A stretch of DNA of 64,000 nt from Nostoc sp. FACHB-152 (GTDB lineage: Bacteria; Cyanobacteriota; Cyanobacteriia; Cyanobacteriales; Nostocaceae): assembly GCF_014697475.1 (NCBI RefSeq), contig NZ_JACJRV010000004.1, positions 124,001 to 188,000 on the forward strand, in the 5' to 3' direction. Below the pieces are notes generated by a model, which had not been told where the DNA came from, ran no database searches, and worked only from the letters and a program-made list of their open reading frames with translations. Numbering within the stretch: the stretch's first letter is position 1; each line of letters opens with the position of its first letter. Shown here one piece after another: positions 17,325-25,386 of this stretch. The translations under genes were made by a program, and so were the position numbers.

Positions 17325-17843
17325 ATGCTGAAATTAAGTTATGCACGTAATTTTTTCATATTAATAAGCTTGTTTTCTTTATATGCCAATTCATCTAGCA
17401 TTGCTAATGCACAAGAAAGCCAGCAACAACCTATTGTTACTGGATGTAAGGTAAATTATGATGCCGGAACAAGGGAGTTGAAACTTGTAGAGCCATTAAT
17501 TGTGAACGCACAATCGTCAAGGGCGAGATGTATTATTAGAATAAATACTCCTAATACCCAAAGGCAATTTAGGCTCGTGCCTTTAGCTTTCAAAGGTGAA
17601 GTAAGGCGAACACCAGCAACAGTAGCTGTCGCATCACTTTTAATTGGTGGCACTCAAGGAATAAAAGTGACTCGTATAAGATATGATAGTCCGCCACTGC
17701 CATCTGGTCGGTTTGATTTGACCAGTCAAATAATTCCAACTGACTATACAAATAGTGGAACTTTTGGACTTAATGTAGTATTGTCATCGAGTGGAGGAGA
17801 AGCACAGTTGACAGAAATGAGATTTGTATTACAGCAGATGTAA
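17325..17843 (+). CDS. Exported DUF4360-like paralogue, short form
   Basis: The 172-residue product has a signal peptide with cleavage near SSSIANA (about residue 29). Its mature beta-rich domain shares landmarks with the protein at 16200: TGCKVNYD, RCIIRINTP, KGEVRR and GTFGLNVVLSSSGG. It lacks the extra C-terminal cysteine. Only two cysteines remain in the mature part, which could form one disulfide. GGAGAG lies close upstream of the ATG. The function is unknown, and the two genes probably arose by local duplication. Confidence 0.5.
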   Translation: MLKLSYARNFFILISLFSLYANSSSIANAQESQQQPIVTGCKVNYDAGTRELKLVEPLIVNAQSSRARCIIRINTPNTQRQFRLVPLAFKGEVRRTPATVAVASLLIGGTQGIKVTRIRYDSPPLPSGRFDLTSQIIPTDYTNSGTFGLNVVLSSSGGEAQLTEMRFVLQQM

Positions 17844-17959
17844 TATTTTATTATGAAAAATTTACACCCTGATGAATAGCGTTAATAAACTGAGTTGCAT
17901 CGGCTATCAATAACAAATGTACTGATTTTTGAAAAAAATCAAATACTAATCTATATCAA

Positions 17960-18099
17960 GAAAATTTACGTTTTTACACTCCTGAAGGAGAACTTATTCC
18001 GATACCGGAAGAAGTAGACAACAGGAGAAGTAATGCAGCGATCGCCTAGCAGCAAAACTGCGAGAATTGAATATAGATCCAGTGCTATTTAGTAGCTAA
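17960..18099 (+). pseudogene. Remnant of an Uma2 (DUF820) protein, C-terminal end
   Basis: From 17960 the frame reads NLRFYTPEGELIPIPEEVD and stops at 18047-18049. In the next frame from 18046 it reads LAAKLRELNIDPVLF and stops at 18097-18099. Together these are the usual tail of cyanobacterial Uma2 proteins (a FYTPEGELIP strand, then a helix with LAAKLRELGIDP). The body of the gene is missing and the tail is frameshifted, so it is a dead fragment. Confidence 0.6.
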
Positions 18100-18296
18100 G
18101 AATCTTCAGGTAGCACCCATTTTGGCGGTTCCATCATTTTTTTACGCAGACGTTCTTCAGCAATTGCCAGCATATCGTCTAAAGAAGTCTCTTTGATAAA
18201 TTGTGAGGCGGCTTCTCTAAACTCGATATTGGGGCATTTATCCCCTAAAACGCAACCTTTGACGCAGGCTTCCGCGCAATTAATTTTCTGCTCCAC
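18096..18296 (-). CDS. Small four-cysteine conserved hypothetical protein
   Basis: The 66-residue product has an N-terminal CAEACVKGCVLGDKC cluster (C7/C11/C15/C21). This is followed by an amphipathic, charged helix (REAASQFIKETSLDDMLAIAEERLRKKMM) and the tail PPKWVLPEDS. The cysteine spacing would allow a small metal or cluster site. Codon use and composition look real, and such short proteins are widespread in Nostocales. I recognise no named family. It ends over the Uma2 remnant. Confidence 0.6.
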   Translation of the reverse strand: MEQKINCAEACVKGCVLGDKCPNIEFREAASQFIKETSLDDMLAIAEERLRKKMMEPPKWVLPEDS

Positions 18297-18594
18297 AGTC
18301 GATTCCTCTCCAATTAGGGCGTTTTCCTACCCACAAGATAAATTTTACGATGAGTCAATGGTTATTTGTCATTGGTCAGTTGTCATCTGTCATTAGTTCA
18401 GATCTCCTGAGTCTTTTCATCACCAGTCCCAGCATTTTTTTATGATGAGTATTTATAGCTATTGCCAGTAGGCACAAAAGACTTTCAAGCCGTTTACTGT
18501 TGACTGATAACTCTTTATTGCTATGGATATTGGATGAATGCACTCCTGCTACGCTATCCATAATATATGCAATATCTTGCCAAAAAGAGCTTTC

Positions 18595-19983
18595 ATGTCA
18601 GAAATTTTTGTGACCACTGGAACCATCGCCGCGATCGCTACTGCTGTAGTCCCCCAACAAGGTAGTGTGAGTATTGTGCGTGTGTCTGGTTCTCAAGCAA
18701 TGGCAATTGCCCAATCTCTATTTCACGCACCCGGACGACAAATTTGGGAAAGTCACCGCATTCTTTACGGCTATATTCGCCATCCCCAGACAAGAGAATT
18801 AGTTGATGAAGCACTGTTGCTGATTATGAAAGCACCTCGTTCTTACACCCGCGAGGATGTGGTGGAGTTTCATTGTCATGGCGGAATTATCGCCGTGCAG
18901 CAGGTTTTGCAATTATGTTTGGAACATGGCGCAAGACTAGCACAGCCAGGAGAATTTACTTTACGGGCGTTTTTGAATGGCAGGCTGGATTTAACTCAAG
19001 CCGAAAGCATTGCTGATTTAGTCGGGGCTAAATCTCCCCAAGCTGCCCAAACTGCTTTGGCTGGTTTGCAAGGAAAACTTGCTCATCCTATCCGCCAGTT
19101 ACGCGCTAACTGTTTGGATATCCTCGCAGAAATTGAAGCGCGGATTGATTTTGAGGAAGACTTACATCCGTTGGATGATAATGCCATCATATCAGCAATT
19201 GATCACATTGCCGCAGAAATCACCCGCTTATTAGAAACCAAAGATCAAGGTGAACTACTGCGTACAGGTTTGAAAGTAGCGATTGTTGGTCGCCCGAATG
19301 TTGGTAAGTCAAGCTTGTTGAACGCTTGGAGCCGGAGCGATCGCGCCATTGTTACAGACTTACCTGGTACAACCCGCGATGTTGTAGAGTCACAGCTAGT
19401 TGTCGGGGGTATTCCCGTGCAAGTGCTAGATACAGCAGGGATTCGGGAAACAGCAGACCAAGTAGAAAAAATTGGCGTAGAGCGATCGCGTCGTGCTGCC
19501 AGTGCAGCTGATTTAGTTTTATTTACTATTGATGCCTCTGCTGGCTGGACTGAAGGCGACCAGGAAATTTATGAACAGGTGCAACATCGTCCGTTGATTT
19601 TAGTGATTAACAAAATTGACTTGGTAGAAAATGGAGATATCAAATCTATAGAATATAGCGATATTAATTCTATAGTTTATACAGCAGCATCTCAAAATCA
19701 AGGCATTGATGATTTAGAAAAAGCCATTTTAGAAGTAGTTCAACAAGGAAAAGTTCAGGCTGCAAATATGGATTTAGCAATTAATCAAAGACAAGCAGCA
19801 GCATTAACTAGAGCCAAGATTTCTTTAGAGCAAGTGCAAACAACAATTACTGAACAGTTACCCCTAGATTTTTGGACAATTGACTTACGTGGAGCAATTC
19901 AAGCACTAGGAGAAATTACAGGTGAAGAAGTCACAGAATCAGTTTTAGATAGGATTTTTAGCCGATTCTGTATTGGTAAATGA
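18595..19983 (+). CDS. mnmE: tRNA modification GTPase MnmE (TrmE)
   Basis: MnmE with MnmG makes the cmnm5 modification at U34 of several tRNAs. The product is 462 residues from ATG 18595. An upstream in-frame ATG at 18538 adds 19 unrelated residues and is less likely. It has the N-terminal folate-binding domain ([18 protein letters not shown]), the G domain with [14 protein letters not shown] (P-loop), [15 protein letters not shown] and NKID, and the C-terminal signature ending FCIGK. The final FCIGK supplies the catalytic Cys. Length is normal. Confidence 0.96.
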   Translation: MSEIFVTTGTIAAIATAVVPQQGSVSIVRVSGSQAMAIAQSLFHAPGRQIWESHRILYGYIRHPQTRELVDEALLLIMKAPRSYTREDVVEFHCHGGIIAVQQVLQLCLEHGARLAQPGEFTLRAFLNGRLDLTQAESIADLVGAKSPQAAQTALAGLQGKLAHPIRQLRANCLDILAEIEARIDFEEDLHPLDDNAIISAIDHIAAEITRLLETKDQGELLRTGLKVAIVGRPNVGKSSLLNAWSRSDRAIVTDLPGTTRDVVESQLVVGGIPVQVLDTAGIRETADQVEKIGVERSRRAASAADLVLFTIDASAGWTEGDQEIYEQVQHRPLILVINKIDLVENGDIKSIEYSDINSIVYTAASQNQGIDDLEKAILEVVQQGKVQAANMDLAINQRQAAALTRAKISLEQVQTTITEQLPLDFWTIDLRGAIQALGEITGEEVTESVLDRIFSRFCIGK

Positions 19984-20081
19984 TTGTTTTATTAGTAAAT
20001 TATTTATGTAAAACTCTAATTACTCTGTGTACTCTGTGTCTCTATGGTTCGTTTTTCATAAACCTTGTAATACAATAATTC

Positions 20082-20306
20082 ATGCGTGATAAGATTCCTG
20101 TTCAAGTGCTTGGCTGTCTCCGTCCAGGAATAATTACCGTTATCGCTTTTCCTGGTAATGGTTTTGTAGATGGTGGTTTATTGATGGAAGTACCAACCGA
20201 AATAATTCCAGTAGAGCTAAGAATGCCAAATAGTGAGTTTATAGTAGTTTGCGATCAGCGTAGATATTTTATCCAAGTTTTACCAAAAGATTCTGATAAT
20301 ATTTAA
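20082..20306 (+). CDS. Small hypothetical protein
   Basis: The 74-residue product is beta-rich (VQVLGCLRPGIITVIAFPGNGFV, VELRMPNSEFIVVCDQRRYFIQVL) with no signal peptide. It precedes the SDR gene by 25 bp on the same strand and could be co-transcribed. I recognise no family. The regular strand-turn-strand composition makes it more likely real than not. Confidence 0.5.
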   Translation: MRDKIPVQVLGCLRPGIITVIAFPGNGFVDGGLLMEVPTEIIPVELRMPNSEFIVVCDQRRYFIQVLPKDSDNI

Positions 20307-20331
20307 CTGATAACTTTGCGAATTAAATAGA

Positions 20332-21102
20332 ATGACGCTCATTGAAAATATTAAAAATGCCAATTCCCTAATTATTGGAACTAGCCAAGGTATTGGTCTA
20401 TGTTTTGTAAAAAAACTACTTCAAGATGAAAGAATTAGCAAAGTATATGCTACATATCGAAATCCAAGTAATGCCGAGGAATTATTATCTTTAACAGACG
20501 AATATCCAGATAAATTAACTTGTTTAATGATGGATATTACTGAGGAGTCAGAAATTATTGCATCTGTGCAGCGTATCAGTACAGAAGTCAGCAAGCTGCA
20601 CTTGGTAATTAATTGTGTGGGACTGCTGCATGATGAAAACTTACAGCCTGAAAAAAGCTTGAAGCAAATTAATACAGAAAATCTACTCCGCTACTTTCAA
20701 ATAAATAGTATTGGTGCAGTGCTGTTGGCTAAACATTTATTGCCATTGTTTAAGCATAAAGAACCCAGTGTATTTGCCACAATATCTGCTAAAGTCGGCA
20801 GTATTGGTGATAACCAACTGGGTGGATGGTATGGATATCGTGCTTCTAAAGCTGCACTGAATATGTTGATGCGAAATGTTGCCATTGAGTATGGCAGAAG
20901 TTGTCCACAAACTATAGTAGTAACTTTACATCCAGGAACAACCGATACACGTCTTTCTCGTCCATTCCAGCGCAATGTACCACCAGAAAAATTATTTTCA
21001 GTAGAACGTACAGTCAGCCAATTATTAACTGTAATTGAGCAACTTCAAGCAGGCGATAGTGGGCAATTTTTTTCCTGGGATGGCAGTAAGTTACCTTGGT
21101 AG
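20332..21102 (+). CDS. Short-chain dehydrogenase/reductase
   Basis: This is an NAD(P)-dependent SDR of classical type. The cofactor motif GTSQGIG lies at 16-22, the NxxG-type segment INCVG at about 94-98 and the catalytic Ser near 152 (TISAKVGSI). The YxxxK pair is Y169/K173 (YRASK). The 256-residue length is usual. The sequence resembles the CsgA/C-factor-like SDR group. The substrate is unknown. Its end overlaps the region before xisH, but a functional link is not indicated. Confidence 0.88.
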   Translation: MTLIENIKNANSLIIGTSQGIGLCFVKKLLQDERISKVYATYRNPSNAEELLSLTDEYPDKLTCLMMDITEESEIIASVQRISTEVSKLHLVINCVGLLHDENLQPEKSLKQINTENLLRYFQINSIGAVLLAKHLLPLFKHKEPSVFATISAKVGSIGDNQLGGWYGYRASKAALNMLMRNVAIEYGRSCPQTIVVTLHPGTTDTRLSRPFQRNVPPEKLFSVERTVSQLLTVIEQLQAGDSGQFFSWDGSKLPW

Positions 21103-21143
21103 CTGAACCTAACGCAAGTTATAAGTATATTTATAATCAAACT

Positions 21144-21560
21144 ATGTCAGCCAAAGATATTTTTCACAACGCTGTGCGTTCAGCTTTAGAAAAAGATGGA
21201 TGGATAATTACCAATGACCCGTTATCGATTAAGGTTGATGAAATCGATTTCTATATAGACTTAGGAGCAGAAAGACTCTTAGCGGCTCAAAAAGCTGGGC
21301 AAAAAATAGCAGTTGAGATTAAATCTTTTTTAGGTACATCTGAGATTAGTGATTTTTATGTCGCTTTAGGACAGACACTTACTTATCGTTCAGCATTAAG
21401 TAAAAAACAACCTGAACGAGTTTTATATTTAGCAATTTCTGAAGATATATATAGAGATTTATTTATTCGACCATTTATTCAGGAAGTGGTTTCAGAATAT
21501 AAGTTGAAGCTCTTAATTTTTGAACCTATTACAGAGGAAATTTTATTATGGAAGGAATAA
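21144..21560 (+). CDS. xisH: XisH family protein
   Basis: XisH was described as a factor needed for excision of the fdxN element in Anabaena. The 138-residue product (ATG 21144, MSAKDIFHNAVRSALEKDGW) carries the PD-(D/E)XK-like residues D39 (YIDLGAER), E58 and K60 (AVEIKSF) and the Q77 helix (ALGQ). This suggests a nuclease-like fold. An upstream in-frame ATG at 21096 would overlap the SDR gene and is not preferred. It overlaps xisI by 13 nt in another frame, so the pair is translationally coupled. No XisF recombinase is in the window. Confidence 0.88.
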   Translation: MSAKDIFHNAVRSALEKDGWIITNDPLSIKVDEIDFYIDLGAERLLAAQKAGQKIAVEIKSFLGTSEISDFYVALGQTLTYRSALSKKQPERVLYLAISEDIYRDLFIRPFIQEVVSEYKLKLLIFEPITEEILLWKE

Positions 21561-21880
21561 ATTACAGTGAATTAATTCAAACAATCATTAAAAATCATGC
21601 CAACTATCATTCTGATAGTGATACAGAATTACAATTAATCTTTGATACAGAGCGAAACCATTACCAACTACTTCATTTGGGATGGGAAAATCTGCGACGA
21701 GTTTACGGCTGTATCATCCATATAGATATTAAAGACGACAAAATTTGGATTCAACGTGATGGAACTGAGATAGGAGTAGCAAATGAGTTAGTTGCGGCTG
21801 GAATTCCAAAACAAGATATTGTTTTAGGTTTTCATGCTCCCTATAAGCGCAAATTTACGGAATTTGCTACAGGATATTAA
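21548..21880 (+). CDS. xisI: XisI family protein
   Basis: The 110-residue product is a standard XisI: YSELIQTIIKNHA, a central DTERNHYQLLHLGWENLRRVYGC strand pair, IWIQRDGTEIGVANELV, and the end GFHAPYKRKFTEFATGY. It starts inside the end of xisH, the fixed arrangement of this pair. XisI is needed with XisH for fdxN-element excision, but cyanobacterial genomes carry many pairs far from that element. The molecular role here is unknown. Confidence 0.9.
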   Translation: MEGINYSELIQTIIKNHANYHSDSDTELQLIFDTERNHYQLLHLGWENLRRVYGCIIHIDIKDDKIWIQRDGTEIGVANELVAAGIPKQDIVLGFHAPYKRKFTEFATGY

Positions 21881-21952
21881 AAATACAATTTCTACTACAA
21901 ACTGCTTTGGGACTACACAGTTTTAAACCATTCAGTTAATCATCAATTATTT

Positions 21953-22342
21953 ATGGCTGTTAGCACTAAAAATAGACGAAAGCTTCTAATTAATAATCGT
22001 AGATTTGTTTGGTATATCAGAGATGACGCTGATTCGGCTTATTTTGTCCTACACGTAGTTTCTGAAGACAAAAATTTCATTGTTGCTTATCATTTACATC
22101 AACCGGAATCAACACGTTATTTAATTATCCTTGGCAAAGAATTTCCTGGCTTATCCGATGCAGGTGGTAATTGGATTCGTGTAAGCTGTCCACAATGGGA
22201 GACGAATTCTATTATTACGCCAGCGTCAGTGCGTTGCCTAATTGAATGGTGTTTTCTTGATAACAAAGAATTAATTCGTGTTAACTGGTTAGGACAACCT
22301 ATTGCAAGACCAAAGAAGTTATTAGAAACTAACACAGTCTAG
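21953..22342 (+). CDS. Conserved hypothetical protein
   Basis: The 129-residue product has no signal peptide or membrane segment. It has a mixed alpha/beta composition (RFVWYIRDDADSAYFVLHVVSEDKNFIVAYHL, then NWIRVSCPQW and SVRCLIEWCFLDNKELIRVNW). The aromatic, Trp-rich pattern is protein-like and codon use fits its neighbours. It lies 72 bp after xisI on the same strand, and its stop overlaps the convergent hydrolase gene by a few bases. I recognise no family and infer no function. Confidence 0.6.
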   Translation: MAVSTKNRRKLLINNRRFVWYIRDDADSAYFVLHVVSEDKNFIVAYHLHQPESTRYLIILGKEFPGLSDAGGNWIRVSCPQWETNSIITPASVRCLIEWCFLDNKELIRVNWLGQPIARPKKLLETNTV

Positions 22343-23205
22343 CCAATAACTTTTGTTTCGGTTAGTAAGTGCTGTTCTAGCCAAGTCTCCAAATCAGATA
22401 GCACTTCTTGATAATTAAGATCATCTTGAAGCTCGTGATAAGCTTCAGGATACTCAATTCTTGTTTTATCAGCAAAAGTTACTTGCTCATAAAAAACTTT
22501 GCTGCTTTCTGGTAGTGTTACTCGGTCTGCACCACCATGAAGAATTAACAATGGTAATTGCCATTCAGCAGCATGGTTATTCACCCAAGCAACTGTATCT
22601 AAAAACTCTGTAGCTAAACGCGCCGTTCCTAAAGTATGTCGCAACTTATCTTGGGCGTATGCGGCTAAAACTTTCTCATCCCTCGCACCAGCAGCTAAAT
22701 CAAGTCCTGTATTCAAGCTGAAGCGCGGCCATATTCGTGACATCAATTGTCCGATGAGTAATTTGACTTTTGGTACACCAACTTTGCCTAAACTTGGTGC
22801 TAAAGTAATTACACCTTGCAGCACAGCAGCTTCTTGGGGATAACGCAAAACGTAGTCTAAGACAACAACTGAGCCTAAACTATGCCCTACAAGAAAAATT
22901 GGACATTTTGGCTGCTGGGTTTGGACTAAATCTAAAAATGTTCGCAAGTCTTCTCGAAACTCATCCCATGAGTTGATATAACCCCTCTGTCCAGGTGAGT
23001 GTCCATGACCGCGCATATCAAAGGTATAGATAGCATATTGTTTGGGAATAAAATGTTGGACTATATTATTGTACTTGCTACCGTGACCGCCCAGTCCATG
23101 CACCATAACTAATATTGCTCTGACATTACCTTGTGGTTGCCAACTTTGATAATACAGTTCAAGTTTTCCAACACCCTGAAATGTGCCTTCGCTACGGTCA
23201 ATCAT
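22339..23205 (-). CDS. Alpha/beta hydrolase, monoacylglycerol lipase-like
   Basis: This is a serine hydrolase of the lysophospholipase/monoglyceride-lipase (Hydrolase_4) group. The oxyanion motif is VHGLGGHG (36-42), the nucleophile elbow GHSLG has S109, and the acid is D227 (HGGADRVT). The catalytic His is H257 (EAYHELQDD). The early FDMRGHGHSPGQRG block is characteristic of the family. Length is 288 residues and no signal peptide is seen, so it is cytosolic or membrane-peripheral. It faces away from plsC with a 126-bp shared upstream region, and both encode lipid-type enzymes. Confidence 0.88.
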   Translation of the reverse strand: MIDRSEGTFQGVGKLELYYQSWQPQGNVRAILVMVHGLGGHGSKYNNIVQHFIPKQYAIYTFDMRGHGHSPGQRGYINSWDEFREDLRTFLDLVQTQQPKCPIFLVGHSLGSVVVLDYVLRYPQEAAVLQGVITLAPSLGKVGVPKVKLLIGQLMSRIWPRFSLNTGLDLAAGARDEKVLAAYAQDKLRHTLGTARLATEFLDTVAWVNNHAAEWQLPLLILHGGADRVTLPESSKVFYEQVTFADKTRIEYPEAYHELQDDLNYQEVLSDLETWLEQHLLTETKVIG

Positions 23206-23331
23206 AAAATTTACTTTTGATGGATGAGTTTCTCAGCTAATTACTATCTAATCAAGGTACATTGTAGGGAAAATTTATTCTTATAACTCCGGATGGGTCA
23301 ATAAAATCCGATCGCACACTATGATTAGGGC

Positions 23332-24261
23332 ATGAATTCTTCTAACCATCAGTCAGATAGTTTGCCGTCCTTGGATGCTGCCGCTATTAAGCGAGTTAAA
23401 GAAGGTGTAGCAGCAGCAAGCGATCGCACCGTACATTATACAATTGAACAAGCACTGACTCGCTTAGAAGCAATTAATCAAGGACATCTAGAACACCTAG
23501 TTAATGGTAGTGTACGACGGTTTGTATTGCGATCGCTCATTCATATACTATTCAAAGTCCGCGTAGAAAATATTGAACGTTTACCGCAGACATCAGCAAT
23601 TCTCGCCGTCAACCATCTCCACCACATCGACCCCTTGCTGTTGTTGGCAGAACTCCCCAGCCAGCCCTATTACTATATTTTGGGCGATGCTCGCACTCTC
23701 TACAACAAATGGTGGAAGCGGTTCATTTTAAGTTTTGCCGGAGGTGTCATTCCCTTAGCGCGGTTGTGGAAAGAAGAAGTCGCTGTGATGGAAGCAGCCA
23801 AGGCTGGAAGACAAGACTTAGCAGAATTAGCCGCAGCTATTGAACAAGATGTGCCTTCCGGCAGTGATATCCAGACATTGCGGCAAATAGACCGCATTGT
23901 TCTGCGAATTTTGGCTCGCAAAGACGGAATGATTCTGTTTCCTGAAGGACGGTTGGGAAACAGTGAGGGTAAATTGCATCTTCCTCTCAAGCGAGGAACT
24001 GTGATATATGCCTTACGCGCTGGTGTACCAATAGTACCAGTAGGATTAATTGGTACTCATGACCTTTATTTCCGAAAAGAGTTAACTATTCGCTTTGGTG
24101 AACCGTTACATTTTGCACCAAATGCGAAAACTACTCGAAAAGAAGTAGAAATTGCTGTAGAGGCTTTACAAAATGCCATGATAGCTCTGTTGCCAGCTGA
24201 CTATCAAGAACCAACAGGAACAAAGCTGCTACGTTACTTTCTTAACCATATGTTGTGGTGA
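23332..24261 (+). CDS. 1-acyl-glycerol-3-phosphate acyltransferase (PlsC family)
   Basis: PlsC-type acyltransferases add the second acyl chain in phosphatidic acid synthesis. The catalytic HX4D motif is H95-D100 (NHLHHIDPL), the substrate motif is FPEGR (203-207), and VPIVPVGLIG (about 232-241) is the fourth block. A 75-residue N-terminal extension and an insertion of about 40 residues (EVAVMEAAKAGRQDL) distinguish it from minimal PlsC, so a related acyltransferase with another acceptor is possible. It is divergent from the hydrolase gene. Confidence 0.85.
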   Translation: MNSSNHQSDSLPSLDAAAIKRVKEGVAAASDRTVHYTIEQALTRLEAINQGHLEHLVNGSVRRFVLRSLIHILFKVRVENIERLPQTSAILAVNHLHHIDPLLLLAELPSQPYYYILGDARTLYNKWWKRFILSFAGGVIPLARLWKEEVAVMEAAKAGRQDLAELAAAIEQDVPSGSDIQTLRQIDRIVLRILARKDGMILFPEGRLGNSEGKLHLPLKRGTVIYALRAGVPIVPVGLIGTHDLYFRKELTIRFGEPLHFAPNAKTTRKEVEIAVEALQNAMIALLPADYQEPTGTKLLRYFLNHMLW

Positions 24262-24975
24262 TATAGCAATCTTACTTAATTTACAAACTAGTCGTGGAGA
24301 CAGGCAATAGCCAATAGATTTGTTTGGATCTAATTTAAGTTTGCTATAGCAATTGTTAATTCGTTATTGAAATCTTGTCTTCAATATTAGTTAAGTTAAC
24401 TAATGCTTTATAGCTGATTATTTGGGAATTTTAGCATAACTGCGATCGCAAAACCATTTCTACAATCTGATAGTCAAGATTAAGTACAGAAAGATAACCC
24501 TCCTAAGATAGAATTTTAGGATTTTTATATGTAAGTAAACTAGTTTGCACGCGCTAAGACTCACAGTGAAATGTATAATAAATTAATACATATGAAAGCC
24601 TGAATATCATGCACAGTAATGCATTCAACTCTTACTACCTGACTTTTGTATCTCAATTTAAATATAAGTTCAAAACAAAGTTATTTCCTAAGACAGATAA
24701 CTTTTTGCCACTAATCATTATCTAAAGGTTGCATCAAAAATTTAATCATATTTTTATATTCAGCATAATTTTTATCAATCTCAAAAGCTCTAGTATAAAG
24801 CAGCGAATAATAGTACAATAAAATGTTAATTGCTGCTTGTAGTAATTAACACTTCACTAACTTCCATTTGGCGGTTATTAGTCCATATAAACTGACAAGT
24901 TTAAGGTTTGTTTCCTTTAACTTTGTAGTTTACACTACCCAAAAAACTGAGCAATTTACCAAATATCAAGGAATA
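24262..24975. other. Long spacer upstream of the exported cluster
   Basis: No ORF of note is present. The spacer contains a near-perfect palindrome at 24386-24404 (listed separately). A weak terminator-like hairpin TCCTAA-loop-TTAGGA followed by TTTTT (24501-24526) may end plsC transcription. The remainder is AT-rich, and the promoter of the 24976 gene must lie in its right half. Confidence 0.4.
24386..24404. promoter_or_regulatory. 19-bp palindrome (possible operator)
   Basis: ATTAGTTAA at 24386-24394 and TTAACTAAT at 24396-24404 are exact reverse complements around one G. The size and symmetry suit a dimeric regulator. It lies 3' of plsC and about 570 bp before the next gene, so the controlled gene is not obvious. 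Confidence 0.35.
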
Positions 24976-25203
24976 ATGTTGAAACGTCGTGCAATACTAG
25001 CTGGTCTATCTTTACTTAGCTTAACTTTGGTTGTAAGTACAAAAGTGTACGGGCAATCTACTAGCGGGCCAGAAGCTTGGGAGACTGTCTACAATAATGC
25101 GGTTGCTGGGGCAACAACAACAATTACAGTTCCACTTTTGAGTCCCTTGTTATCATTTATCCTGCAAATAGTCTACAATTTAGCAGGTTTTTGGGGCGGT
25201 TAA
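24976..25203 (+). CDS. Small exported hydrophobic protein
   Basis: From ATG 24976 (AAGGA at 24968-24972) the product is 75 residues. It has a signal peptide of LKRRAILAGLSLLSLTLVVSTKVYG type with a likely cut near residue 26, then a short polar segment (TSGPEAWETVYNNAV). A hydrophobic C-terminus rich in Thr/Leu/Ile ends FWGG. An in-frame start at 24868 would bury the signal peptide and is rejected. I recognise no family. It is 183 bp before the secreted gamma-CA-like gene on the same strand and may share its job. Confidence 0.55.
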   Translation: MLKRRAILAGLSLLSLTLVVSTKVYGQSTSGPEAWETVYNNAVAGATTTITVPLLSPLLSFILQIVYNLAGFWGG

Positions 25204-25386
25204 TTCTTTGTCTCATTCTTAACAAAGAAAGAGTATAAATAGAGGCTTTTGCAGTGTGATTTTTTGGTAATTTATACGCCTGCATAGATGCTTTGCGTCT
25301 TGTCGCCAGACATTGCCTGACTCTAATTCTTGAATGCAGATTTTCTTATAGCCAAATATTTCATAGCCCGTGAGGAGCTTTTTTCT

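Noticed and set aside
21144-21880. Presence of an fdxN-type excision element
   Set aside because: Only xisH and xisI are here. No xisF-like recombinase, no element border and no interrupted gene were seen.
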